The translations under genes and the position numbers were made by a program. Shown one piece after another: positions 7,911 to 16,945 of a DNA stretch of 64,000 nt. Positions within the stretch are counted from its first letter, which is position 1. Every line of letters begins with the position of its first letter. Source of the stretch: an uncultured Dysgonomonas sp. (GTDB taxonomy: Bacteria > Bacteroidota > Bacteroidia > Bacteroidales > Dysgonomonadaceae); the NCBI GenBank assembly GCA_937995835.1, contig CALKIV010000030.1:17741-81740 (forward strand), read 5' to 3'. Under the pieces are notes generated by a model. The model made no database searches. It was given only the letters and a program-made list of their open reading frames with translations, and was not told where the DNA came from.

Positions 7911-8954
7911 ATGAAACAGGAGATTACAATAAGTGGAAAAAATCTCAGTATTGGCTATGTGCATCCAAAACGAAAAGGAGATCAAAAACTATATCATAAT
8001 CTTTCATTTGAACTATTGAAGGGCGAATTAGTTTGTCTATTAGGGGCAAATGGAAGTGGCAAATCAACCCTTTTGCGCACTTTAGGGAAAATGCAACCAG
8101 CCTTAGATGGCTGTATTTCGATACTAAATAAAGATCTAAACAAATATCAGCACAAGGAGCTGGCACAACTAGTTGGTGTAGTGCTAACAGATAAAAGTGC
8201 ATCAGGAGGCTTCACCGTTCGCGAGGTTGTGGAACTGGGCAGATATCCCTATACAGGCTTTTTCGGTCAATTGGATGACCAAGACAGAATGGTTATAGAT
8301 CAAGCTCTCAAAGATGTAGGAATAGCACACAAGGCTGATAACTTCTTAGCAGATCTATCAGATGGAGAAAGACAAAAAGTCATGATTGCCAAGGTGCTTA
8401 GTCAGGAGTGTCCAATCATCTTATTAGACGAGCCCACCGCTTTTTTAGATATTGAAAGCAGAATAGAAATCATGAGTTTACTGCATGACTTAGCACATCA
8501 AAAGGATAAGACTATATTATTATCCACCCATGATATAGATTTAGCTTTTTTACTTTCTGATAGATTATGGCTGTTATCAAAAGAGGTAGGATTGATCAAT
8601 GGTGTTCCTGAAGATATTATTTTATCAGGGACGATAGATAATTTCTTCTCAAACGACAAGATAGCTTTTAATAAATACTCTGGCTCATTCCATCCCATAA
8701 GATCAAGTGAAAGAAAAATATACGTGGATGCACAAGAAGAGTTCCTTTTTTGGACAATCAATCTTCTTTTACGTTTGAACCTAGATTTTACGACCAATAA
8801 AGAGGAAGCTATTTTCACCATTGAAGTTAAGGATCAATCTACCATAAGGATAATTGAAGACAAAGATCAAAAGTTGTTTAGCTCTTTTGGTAATTTAGCT
8901 TCTTATTTAAGAAGTTATTCCATTGATTCATCGGCGTTTTCGAGCCATATCTAA
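7911..8954 (+). CDS. ABC transporter ATP-binding protein (FecE/BtuD type) with C-terminal extension
   Basis: 347 residues from the ATG at 7911, chosen because it follows the permease stop by 7 bases and has a purine-rich leader (AAAGAGAG); the frame is open upstream but lies inside the permease gene. Walker A GANGSGKST, Q-loop region, signature LSDGERQK (Asp replaces the second Gly position of LSGGE) and Walker B IILLDEPTAFLD are all present. After about residue 245 there is a roughly 100-residue extension that is not part of the ATPase fold; its role is unknown. It powers the FecCD permease. The 3' end overlaps convergent rodA by 27 bases. Confidence 0.92.
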   Translation: MKQEITISGKNLSIGYVHPKRKGDQKLYHNLSFELLKGELVCLLGANGSGKSTLLRTLGKMQPALDGCISILNKDLNKYQHKELAQLVGVVLTDKSASGGFTVREVVELGRYPYTGFFGQLDDQDRMVIDQALKDVGIAHKADNFLADLSDGERQKVMIAKVLSQECPIILLDEPTAFLDIESRIEIMSLLHDLAHQKDKTILLSTHDIDLAFLLSDRLWLLSKEVGLINGVPEDIILSGTIDNFFSNDKIAFNKYSGSFHPIRSSERKIYVDAQEEFLFWTINLLLRLNLDFTTNKEEAIFTIEVKDQSTIRIIEDKDQKLFSSFGNLASYLRSYSIDSSAFSSHI

Positions 8955-10391
8955 TCGCAAGAAAATAAATAGAAGTATAGAGAAGCCCCACAATGAAGAA
9001 CCTCCATAACTAAAGAACGGTAATGGAATACCAATTACAGGTGTTATTCCGATAACCATACCAATATTTACGGCTAGATGAAAGAATAGTATACTAGCCA
9101 CAGAGTAGCCATATATACGTGAAAAGGCTGTTTTCTGTTGCTCAGCTAAAAGAATTAAACGAATGATGAGCACCCCAAAGAGAATCAAGACAAAAACAGA
9201 TCCAACAAAACCATGCTCTTCTCCAACTGTACAAAAGATAAAGTCAGTATCTTGCTCAGGAACATATTTCAATTTGGTTTGAGTTCCATTTAAGAATCCC
9301 TTGCCACTGAATCCCCCCGATCCCATCGCTATTTTAGACTGATTTACATTATACCCCGCACCTAATGCATCTTCTTCCATGCCAAGAGTCACTTTAATTC
9401 TCGACTGTTGATGTGGTTGTAATACATCAGTGAACAAATAATCGATAGAACTTACGTATCCAACGCTAAATATTCCAAATAAGAGGATAACAATATAGGT
9501 TTTATTCCATTTCTTGATGCAAAGGAAAATAAGATATGCTAACAATGCTCCAAAAGCGATGAGTGCCAGAAGCCCAAAGTTGACCGTCAAGATCTCATAT
9601 GCATGCAACAAATAAGCGCCTACAAAAACTAAAATAGTAGAAAGAATTATGTTTCTAGCAGGTTTAGTCTCCTTAGAATAGACCAGCAACATGATAGCAG
9701 ATATACCAATAACCAAAAGGACTGAAATAAATTCTCCCATTGAGACATTATAGCCCAACTCTATTTCTGAATATTTGAGTCCTACAACAAATAAAACAAC
9801 AGCTGTTGTACCAAAGACTAAAACGCTACTTGGCAAACCTTCTCTATAAAGTACCAAAACAAAAGCTGCGTAAACTAAAGCAGATCCTGTTTCATTTTGA
9901 AAAATGATAAGGATAAAAGGTGTTAGAATCAATAATGCTACAGTTGAAAGACTCTTAACTGTCATCAGCTTAAAGTTGTAACTACTCATATACTTAGCCA
10001 ATGCCAAAGCAACCCCAAACTTAGCGAACTCTGCGGGTTGAAATCGTATACTATTGGTAATCACTAACCAAGATTTAGAACCTTTTATATCAGGAGCCAC
10101 AAAAATAGTCACCAATAGGAGCAATACAAGAACGATATAAATATAATATCCCAAGATGTCATAAAGTCCATCATCTAGTTTGAGAAGAATGAAGCCGAGA
10201 ATAAGCGAAGTCCCAATCCACACCAACTGCATACCAGCACGTCCTGATAGATCGAACATACTCACCACGTGTTCGTACTCATAGCTTGCAGCATAGATAC
10301 TGAACCATCCGCAAAAAACCAAAATCAGATAGATGAAGATAACTATCCAATCTACATTTCTAACAATACTTTCTTCTTCTTTTCTATACAT
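8928..10391 (-). CDS. rodA: Rod shape-determining protein RodA (SEDS peptidoglycan polymerase)
   Basis: 487 residues with about ten or more membrane segments; longer than the approximately 370 residues of E. coli RodA because of extra hydrophobic segments in the middle (around residues 190-300). SEDS-family signatures are seen: RFQPAEFAKFGVALALAKY, FQNETGSALVYAAF, MGSGGFSGKGFLNGTQ, PEQDTDFIFCTVGEEHGF and IPLPFFSYGGSS. It polymerises glycan strands for cell elongation with the class B PBP encoded just upstream (24-base gap). It is the last gene of the purH-mre-rod cluster and its end overlaps the convergent ATPase gene. Confidence 0.95.
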   Translation of the reverse strand: MYRKEEESIVRNVDWIVIFIYLILVFCGWFSIYAASYEYEHVVSMFDLSGRAGMQLVWIGTSLILGFILLKLDDGLYDILGYYIYIVLVLLLLVTIFVAPDIKGSKSWLVITNSIRFQPAEFAKFGVALALAKYMSSYNFKLMTVKSLSTVALLILTPFILIIFQNETGSALVYAAFVLVLYREGLPSSVLVFGTTAVVLFVVGLKYSEIELGYNVSMGEFISVLLVIGISAIMLLVYSKETKPARNIILSTILVFVGAYLLHAYEILTVNFGLLALIAFGALLAYLIFLCIKKWNKTYIVILLFGIFSVGYVSSIDYLFTDVLQPHQQSRIKVTLGMEEDALGAGYNVNQSKIAMGSGGFSGKGFLNGTQTKLKYVPEQDTDFIFCTVGEEHGFVGSVFVLILFGVLIIRLILLAEQQKTAFSRIYGYSVASILFFHLAVNIGMVIGITPVIGIPLPFFSYGGSSLWGFSILLFIFLRLDMARKRR

Positions 10392-10414
10392 CTATTAGAA
10401 TCAGTGTAAATCAG

Positions 10415-12280
10415 TTATTTATAATATGATGATGGCACCAAAGCCGTATTCATCATATTTTGTTCATCCCACTTATTAGCATCCGAGATGCTTCCTTTAA
10501 GATACTTCTCAAGCATTAATTTACCAATTGGCACTCCGTAAGTAGCACCAAAGCCTGCATTCTCAACAATAACAAAAATAGCAACTTTAGGATCTTCCTT
10601 AGGAGCAAAAGCCATCCACATTGAGTGATCTCTACCATGTGGATTTTCAGCTGTTCCTGTCTTTCCACACACCTCTATATCAGCGATTCTTCCTCGCCAA
10701 GATGTACCACCTGTAACTGACATTGCCATCCCTTCAGCAGCAATATCAAAAGCTGATCGATCAACTGTAGTGTAACGCTTTTCAGTAAATTTCTTATCTA
10801 ACGTTACATCTTCGATGTTCTTCACAATATGAGGAGTATAAAAATATCCTCGATTAGCCACTGTTGCAGCAAAATTTGCCATCTGCAAAGGTGTAGTCAT
10901 AATCTCACCTTGACCAATAGCAATCGAGATTATATTGGCTGGCTTCCAATTGTCTGTTCTATGTATCTTCTTATAAGTCTCACTGTTAGGTATAAATCCA
11001 CGAGATTCGAATGGAATATCGACACCTAGTTGATAGCCAAACCCCATAGCGACCATATGATTTTTCCAAACTTCAAATGCCTCATTAATGTCTTTATACT
11101 TCGTCCTATTAGAAAGCATATTTGTCAAACCATAAGGGAAAAAAGCATTACATGAAGTAGCTATCGCTGGTATAATAGAAACAGGTGAAGCATGTCCATG
11201 ACATTTAGGTTTTCCGCCTAGTGGAGCATAACCACGATAGCAAGGATACTGCACTTCTTTAGTGATAGCTCCTTCCTGTAAAAAGACTACACCTTGAGGA
11301 ACCTTAAATGTAGATCCGGGAGGATAAGCCCCTTGAGTAGCACGATTAAACAACGGTTTTATTGGATTTCGCTCTAATTCAAAATAGTTTTTTCCATAAT
11401 TTCTTCCACGAAGTAAAGATGGATCATAGGATGGAGCGCTAACCAAAGCCAAAATTTCACCCGAAGATGGCTCTATCATCACAATAGCGCCAATTTTATC
11501 TTTCATTAGCTGCTCACCATAGGCTTGCAACTCAATATCTAACGATAGTTGAACATTTTTTCCAGAAATGGCACTTCTGTCCATTTTTCCATTCTCAAAC
11601 TTTCCTTTGATTCTCCCATGGGCATCGCGAAGTAAAACTTCAACTCCCTTTTCGCCTCTTAGATATTTTTCATAAGAAGATTCTATTCCGGATTTTCCTC
11701 CATAATCCCCTCTTGTATAGAAAGGATCAGACTCAATCTCCTTTGCATTTAGTTCTGCAACATATCCAAGTAACAGCCCGGCATTAGGGTGATTATAATT
11801 TCTTAAAAATCTTTTTTGTAATTCAAATCCAGGAAACTTGTATAGTTTTTCTTCCAACACAGCAGCCTCCTCTACACTCAATTGAGTTAACAACGTCTGC
11901 AAAGTATATGTAGAATAGCTTGGATTTGGCCTTCCATTTGCTAAAAATTTCACTGAACGGAATTTCAACTTTAAGTCATCAACTGACAAACCAAGCATAC
12001 GGCTAAAATCTAAAGTATCGAATGGCTGCACCTCTTTTGGCACAAAAACCACATCGAATGTAGGTTGATTGATAACCAACAATTCTCCATTTCGGTCTGT
12101 AATGATACCTCTTTGTGGATAGATCGTTTTATTCAATAAGGCGTTACCATCAGCGTGATTCTTATATGAATCGCTGACAATCTGCAAATTAAATAATTGG
12201 ATAATGTATATTAGAATAACGACAGAGACAATTCCAACTAACACATATACCCTTTTATCTGAATCTAAACTTTTCGCCAC
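10415..12280 (-). CDS. mrdA: Penicillin-binding protein 2 (elongasome transpeptidase)
   Basis: 621 residues: one N-terminal membrane anchor (about 12-32), a PBP dimerisation domain, and a transpeptidase domain. Catalytic motifs are visible: GSTFK (Ser near 323), SCN (in ATSCNAFF) and KTG (in VCGKTGTAENPHG). PBP2 crosslinks peptidoglycan during lateral growth, paired with RodA and organised by MreB-MreC-MreD. Its start lies inside the end of mreD (16-base overlap), indicating tight coupling. It is a target of mecillinam-type beta-lactams in other bacteria. Confidence 0.96.
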   Translation of the reverse strand: MAKSLDSDKRVYVLVGIVSVVILIYIIQLFNLQIVSDSYKNHADGNALLNKTIYPQRGIITDRNGELLVINQPTFDVVFVPKEVQPFDTLDFSRMLGLSVDDLKLKFRSVKFLANGRPNPSYSTYTLQTLLTQLSVEEAAVLEEKLYKFPGFELQKRFLRNYNHPNAGLLLGYVAELNAKEIESDPFYTRGDYGGKSGIESSYEKYLRGEKGVEVLLRDAHGRIKGKFENGKMDRSAISGKNVQLSLDIELQAYGEQLMKDKIGAIVMIEPSSGEILALVSAPSYDPSLLRGRNYGKNYFELERNPIKPLFNRATQGAYPPGSTFKVPQGVVFLQEGAITKEVQYPCYRGYAPLGGKPKCHGHASPVSIIPAIATSCNAFFPYGLTNMLSNRTKYKDINEAFEVWKNHMVAMGFGYQLGVDIPFESRGFIPNSETYKKIHRTDNWKPANIISIAIGQGEIMTTPLQMANFAATVANRGYFYTPHIVKNIEDVTLDKKFTEKRYTTVDRSAFDIAAEGMAMSVTGGTSWRGRIADIEVCGKTGTAENPHGRDHSMWMAFAPKEDPKVAIFVIVENAGFGATYGVPIGKLMLEKYLKGSISDANKWDEQNMMNTALVPSSYYK

Positions 12281-12798
12281 GTTTTATTACTCTGTTTTGA
12301 TGTACTAAATCCTTCAAAACCCAAAATCAAAACAGCACTGATAGCTGTTGAACAAACGACTCTTAAGAGGATTAACTTTATATTGAAAAATGAAAAGGAC
12401 TCTAAAACAACCAAAGCAATGATATGAACCAATAGCATTAGTATAATATACTTCACAAAAGTACTTATACCCAATGTAGAGATTGCCGGCTCTGTTTCTG
12501 CATAATCTTCGGTCAAAAAGAAGATAGACATTATTGGTCTTCGTACCATAGCTAGTAATGTAGTAGCCGCAGCATTGATTCCTGGAGTATTACTAAAGAT
12601 ATCGATAGCAAAACCTAAAGCGAAGCCCAACAGAAGCATTGCACTCTGACTCAACCTAATAGGCAATTTAATAATAAAATAAATATATACTAATGGAATA
12701 GCAAAACTTAAGAAAGAAATGCTATTCAAAATAACTACTTGCAGCAAAACAAGTATAATAAACATTAGGATATAACGTAAAGAACTAATTCGAAACAT
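12265..12798 (-). CDS. mreD: Rod shape-determining protein MreD
   Basis: 177 residues, strongly hydrophobic with about five membrane segments, typical MreD length. The sequence is poorly conserved as is usual for MreD, but position between mreC and PBP2 makes the call firm. The segment GFALGFAIDIFSNTPGINAAATTLLA near residues 57-82 is the best conserved part of the family. It overlaps mreC by 14 bases and PBP2 by 16 bases. It is an inner-membrane partner of MreC and RodA/PBP2. Confidence 0.92.
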   Translation of the reverse strand: MFRISSLRYILMFIILVLLQVVILNSISFLSFAIPLVYIYFIIKLPIRLSQSAMLLLGFALGFAIDIFSNTPGINAAATTLLAMVRRPIMSIFFLTEDYAETEPAISTLGISTFVKYIILMLLVHIIALVVLESFSFFNIKLILLRVVCSTAISAVLILGFEGFSTSKQSNKTWRKV

Positions 12799-13639
12799 TT
12801 TTTACTCGGTTTTCTAATGCTTGTTTTTCTTTTAAATGATTGCGCTTCACAATTAAGACATTTTTCAATGTAACAAAATCTGTAGATAGCTCAATAGTCA
12901 AATCATTGTGATTCTGTCCCTCCACTTCTTTAAAATCAGAGACTGTACCAACCAAAATGCCTCTAGGGAATGTATCGGAATGGCCACTAGTTACAACAGT
13001 ATCACCAACAACCACTTTTTCATGTGCTGGATAATCTTGAATAGAAGCAAAACGAGGATCCTCCATCTTCCAAACAAGAGGTCCAAAAGCATTGGATCTC
13101 AATACTGTACTACTATACTTACTATCGGAATTTAACACAGATTGAACAACAGCAAAATTGGAGGATACAGCTCTCACCTCTCCTACTATTCCAGCCTGAG
13201 AAATTACTCCCATGCCTTCTGTTACTCCATCTTTCGATCCTTTATCTATTGTTATGTAGTTATGTAACTTTGCAACGCTATTGTTTAAAACTCTAGCAGC
13301 AATATACTCATTTGCTTTTTCATATTCAGCGTCAAGAAATGCTTGTGTCTTAAGTGAATCTTTAGTCAATTCAAAAATTTGATGTTCTAAAAAATCAACT
13401 CTATTTTGTAATTTTCCGTTATATTCTAACAAACTTACATTCTCATCTTTGAGCCCAAAATACGATGTAACTCCAGATGTCAAGGCATATACCCTTCCTG
13501 AGACTTCATTCGAAGAGTTCAAGAATACACTTCTTTGATATGAATTCTCTGAGAAAATGAAATAGAAACAAATAACTTCTAGTAAAATAAATAAAAACCA
13601 ATAGCTATTTTTTACTAAAAAATTTAATAAGTTATGCAT
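12785..13639 (-). CDS. mreC: Rod shape-determining protein MreC
   Basis: 284 residues: a single N-terminal membrane helix (about 8-30), a coiled-coil section (about 65-110) and a periplasmic beta domain with the family segments TIDKGSKDGVTEGMGVIS and VVGDTVVTSGHSDTFPRGI. It links cytoplasmic MreB to the periplasmic PBP2. Start chosen at 13639 (MHNLLNF). A strong hairpin lies in the 68-base gap between mreB and this gene. Confidence 0.95.
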   Translation of the reverse strand: MHNLLNFLVKNSYWFLFILLEVICFYFIFSENSYQRSVFLNSSNEVSGRVYALTSGVTSYFGLKDENVSLLEYNGKLQNRVDFLEHQIFELTKDSLKTQAFLDAEYEKANEYIAARVLNNSVAKLHNYITIDKGSKDGVTEGMGVISQAGIVGEVRAVSSNFAVVQSVLNSDSKYSSTVLRSNAFGPLVWKMEDPRFASIQDYPAHEKVVVGDTVVTSGHSDTFPRGILVGTVSDFKEVEGQNHNDLTIELSTDFVTLKNVLIVKRNHLKEKQALENRVKNVSN

Positions 13640-13652
13640 ATGTCTAAGTAAT

Positions 13653-13681
13653 ACCTATTCACACCTGAAGTGTGAATAGGT
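13653..13681 (-). other. Intercistronic hairpin between mreB and mreC
   Basis: A perfect 12-bp inverted repeat (ACCTATTCACAC / GTGTGAATAGGT) with a 5-base loop CTGAA sits in the 68-base gap. On the minus-strand transcript it is not followed by a U-run, so it is not a classical terminator. It could stabilise the 3' end of mreB mRNA, act as a processing site, or partly attenuate, giving more MreB than MreC. Confidence 0.65.
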
Positions 13682-13707
13682 TATATAAATTCTTATCAAT
13701 AAGACAC

Positions 13708-14733
13708 TTATCGCATCAAGAAGCTAAACTTGTCAATATTCTTAAGTGCGATACCGGTTCCTTTAGCTACAGCATGTAGAGGATCTTCGGCAACGTGAAA
13801 TTGAATACCTATTCTGTCAGTAAATCGTTTACTAAGTCCGCGAAGTCCGGCTCCCCCACCTGTTAGGTAGATTCCGTTTCTTACGATATCAGCATAAAGT
13901 TCTGGCGGTGTTTGCTCTAATGCACTAAGGATAGCTGAATCCAACTTAGAAAGTGATTTATCTAAACAATGTGCCATTTCTTGGTACGATACAGGAATAT
14001 CCATCGGAAGTGATGTAATTCTGTTAGGACCATGCACGATGAAATCTTCAGGAATTTCATCTTCTTGCAATTCAGTCAAAGCTGCACCCACTGCAATTTT
14101 AATTGATTCAGCAGTACGCTCTCCCACTTTTATATTGTGCTGACGCCCCATATACTCCTGTATATCTTCCGTCAAGTCATCACCTGCTATCTTTATTGAT
14201 TTATTGGAAACGATTCCACCTAAAGAAATAACAGCAATTTCGGTTGTTCCCCCTCCTATATCAACAATCATGTTTCCTTCCGGAGCTTCAACATCAAGAC
14301 CTATCCCCAATGCAGCTGCCATAGGTTCGTAAATCATATAAACATCACGTCCTCCTGCATGTTCTGCAGAGTCTTTAATCGCTCTAGTTTCCACCTCAGT
14401 ACTTCCTGAAGGAATACAGATCACGATTCGAAGAGACGGAGCAAATAACTTACCCTTATTGTTAAACATTTTGATAAGCCCTCTGATCATTTGTTCGGCA
14501 GCAGTAAAGTCTGCTATCACCCCATCTTTTAAAGGTCTTACAGTGCGAATGTCCTCATGTGTTTTTCCATGCATTTGGCGAGCTTGCTCACCAACGGCGA
14601 TAACTTTGCCTGATCTCCTTTCCAAAGCTACAACAGACGGTTGGTCTACTACGATCTTACCATTGTGAATGATGATCGTATTCGCAGTACCCAAGTCAAT
14701 TGCTATTTCTTGTGTGAATGAAAATAATCCCAT
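13708..14733 (-). CDS. mreB: Rod shape-determining protein MreB (actin-like)
   Basis: 341 residues, standard length. Actin-fold nucleotide motifs are present: phosphate 1 IAIDLGTANT near residue 10, phosphate 2 MIVDIGGGTTEIAVIS near 155, and adenosine motif GIYLTGGGAGLRGL near 288. It forms membrane-bound filaments that direct sidewall synthesis. The downstream genes mreC, mreD, PBP2 and rodA follow in order on the same strand; purH lies 49 bases upstream. Confidence 0.97.
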   Translation of the reverse strand: MGLFSFTQEIAIDLGTANTIIIHNGKIVVDQPSVVALERRSGKVIAVGEQARQMHGKTHEDIRTVRPLKDGVIADFTAAEQMIRGLIKMFNNKGKLFAPSLRIVICIPSGSTEVETRAIKDSAEHAGGRDVYMIYEPMAAALGIGLDVEAPEGNMIVDIGGGTTEIAVISLGGIVSNKSIKIAGDDLTEDIQEYMGRQHNIKVGERTAESIKIAVGAALTELQEDEIPEDFIVHGPNRITSLPMDIPVSYQEMAHCLDKSLSKLDSAILSALEQTPPELYADIVRNGIYLTGGGAGLRGLSKRFTDRIGIQFHVAEDPLHAVAKGTGIALKNIDKFSFLMR

Positions 14734-14782
14734 TTTTTATCTTTATAAAGTTCGAATTCGAATTAATTTATATTTTGTTTTC

Positions 14783-16306
14783 TTAATGTTTAAAGTGACG
14801 AATCCCCGTCATAACCATAGACATATCATTCTCGTTGCAATAGTCAACTGAAAGATTATCTTTGATAGATCCTCCAGGCTGAACAACAGCCGTCACACCT
14901 ACTCCTTTTGCAATCTCCACACAATCAGGGAAAGGGAAGAATGCATCTGATGCCATCACAGCACCTTGCAAGTCAAATTTAAAGGTCTGAGCCTTTTCTA
15001 TTGCTTGCTTCAACGCATCTACTCTAGAAGTTTGTCCAGTACCCCCAGCCAAGAGTTGCTTATTCTTAACCAATATGATAGCATTGGATTTCGTATGCTT
15101 CACTAATTTGTTGGCAAACAACAAATCAGCTTCTTCACTTCCTTGCAATGTACGATTGGTTACAAGTTTCAAGTCTTCTGCAGTTTGCACACTGAGGTCT
15201 TTATCTTGTAGCAACACTCCATTTAGCAGTGAACGATATTGAATCGTGTTTTTGGACGATATTTTTTGAACAAGAATTATTCTATTTTTCTTCTCAGACA
15301 ATATTTTCAATGCCTCATCATCATATGCTGGTGCAATTACTATCTCAAAAAATATTGTATTAATCTCTCTTGCTGTTTCTACATCTATTTTTTTATTGCT
15401 AATGATAATTCCACCGAATGCAGAAACTGGATCACCAGCCAAAGCGTCTTTCCAAGCAGTAAGTAAATTATCTCTTGAAGCTATTCCGCAAGCATTGTTA
15501 TGTTTAAGAATAGCAACAGTAGTATCATCAAATTCACTGATCAGATCTACAGCCGCTTCTATATCCAAGAGGTTATTATAGGAAATTTCTTTACCATGCA
15601 ATTGGTCAAACATATCAGACAAGTTACCATAGAATACTCCTTTTTGATGTGGATTTTCACCATATCGCAAAGTGTTCACCCCATCTGCTGTCTGTCTAAA
15701 TGCCGTACCAGAGTTTTCGTCCATGTAATTGAATATAGCGGCATCATAAGCTGATGAAACTGCAAAAGCTTCTTTAGCAAACCATTTTCGGTCAGCTAAA
15801 GTAGACTCTCCTTTACCTTCATTCAGCATTTTCACTAGTGGCTGATACTGTTTTTTAGAAGCAACAATAACAACCTCTCTAAAATTCTTTGCAGCAGCAC
15901 GTATAAGAGAGATACCACCTATATCTATTTTTTCAATTATTTCAGTTTCAGGAGCACCTGATGCTAATGTGTCTTCAAAAGGATATAAATCAACTATCAC
16001 CAAGTCGAATTCTAATATATCATACGCTTTTATTTGCTTAACGTCAGATTCAAGATCTCTTCTGCCCAAAATACCTCCAAAGATTTTTGGATGCAAGGTT
16101 TTCACTCTTCCTCCTAAGATAGAAGGATAACCAGTTAAGTCTTCAACTCCTTGGCATTCGTGCCCCAAAGATTCGATAAAAGCTCTCGTTCCTCCTGTTG
16201 ATACAAATTTAACATCTTGTGATGCTAATACAGATAATACATCTTCTAATCCATCTTTATGAAAAACAGATATCAGTGCAGTCTTTATTTTCTTATTCAA
16301 ACACAT
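14783..16306 (-). CDS. purH: Bifunctional AICAR formyltransferase / IMP cyclohydrolase
   Basis: 507 residues. The N-terminal part (about 1-195) is the MGS-like IMP cyclohydrolase domain (FVSTGGTRAFIESLG, VIVDLYPFEDT, IDIGGISLIRAAAKNF), and the rest is the AICAR transformylase (LRYGENPHQKG, LKHNNACGIAS, SNAIILVK, GGTGQTSRVDA). It catalyses the last two steps of IMP synthesis. It appears to head the mreBCD-PBP2-rodA transcript, an arrangement seen in other Bacteroidota. Confidence 0.97.
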   Translation of the reverse strand: MCLNKKIKTALISVFHKDGLEDVLSVLASQDVKFVSTGGTRAFIESLGHECQGVEDLTGYPSILGGRVKTLHPKIFGGILGRRDLESDVKQIKAYDILEFDLVIVDLYPFEDTLASGAPETEIIEKIDIGGISLIRAAAKNFREVVIVASKKQYQPLVKMLNEGKGESTLADRKWFAKEAFAVSSAYDAAIFNYMDENSGTAFRQTADGVNTLRYGENPHQKGVFYGNLSDMFDQLHGKEISYNNLLDIEAAVDLISEFDDTTVAILKHNNACGIASRDNLLTAWKDALAGDPVSAFGGIIISNKKIDVETAREINTIFFEIVIAPAYDDEALKILSEKKNRIILVQKISSKNTIQYRSLLNGVLLQDKDLSVQTAEDLKLVTNRTLQGSEEADLLFANKLVKHTKSNAIILVKNKQLLAGGTGQTSRVDALKQAIEKAQTFKFDLQGAVMASDAFFPFPDCVEIAKGVGVTAVVQPGGSIKDNLSVDYCNENDMSMVMTGIRHFKH

Positions 16307-16391
16307 TATTTAAAATAGTAATTTCATGCTGGTTTTTTACTCGGTGAGCAAAGTTATAAAAACTATTCTTCATTTTTAAGAGAAAAGACAT

Positions 16392-16424
16392 CAAAGATAG
16401 AATTATATTCAAGAAAAAAACAAA
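16392..16424 (-). promoter_or_regulatory. Promoter of purH and the cell-shape operon
   Basis: On the minus strand TTTG (16424-16421) is followed after 21 bases by TATCTTTG (16399-16392), a full match to the Bacteroidota consensus, giving a leader of about 80 bases to the ATG at 16306. A second possible -7 box, TAACTTTG, lies at 16356-16349 without a clear -33 partner. Confidence 0.6.
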
Positions 16425-16945
16425 CGGTAAACTTCGCCCCCAGAAATATGCTTCTATTTCATCATAAACAGTGCTTAAGTGCTATCTTTTAGTAATTGAA
16501 GCTAGACAATTACTACCTACCTAGCGTATTCGAAAACACACTTATTCATCTTATTATTTACTCTTCCATTTAACATTTCATGCAATGAACAAATTAAGCA
16601 ATCAATAAATATAAAGCCACTTGGCGATTGACGAGAAATATTACCAAATACACAGTATAATAAAACACAAATTAGAAAGAGACACTGACACAAAACAATT
16701 ATTACACCTTCTTCTGCTCTTGACTACGCGAATAAACAACCACAACACAATACAATACAACGTTCGCAAACTAATTTACAGATAATATACTATCTAAAAA
16801 AGCACCATTACTCGCATATCTATTTGATTATAAATCCCAAATCACGAGATTCAGAGAGATATCTCAAAATTTCAGGATCTATAAAACCATAGCTTGGGCA
16901 CTCTCTCATTCTTTTTATTATCTTTAAACTTTTTAAACAAAGAAC
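16425..16945. other. Intergenic region between purH and the DUF418 gene, no gene seen
   Basis: About 520 bases between divergent genes with frequent stop codons in all frames. No RNA gene, repeat or strong hairpin was recognised. It must hold the promoter of the DUF418 gene; the nearest -7-like sequence is TATCTTTA around 16918-16925, 20-30 bases before the ATG, with one mismatch. Confidence 0.5.
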
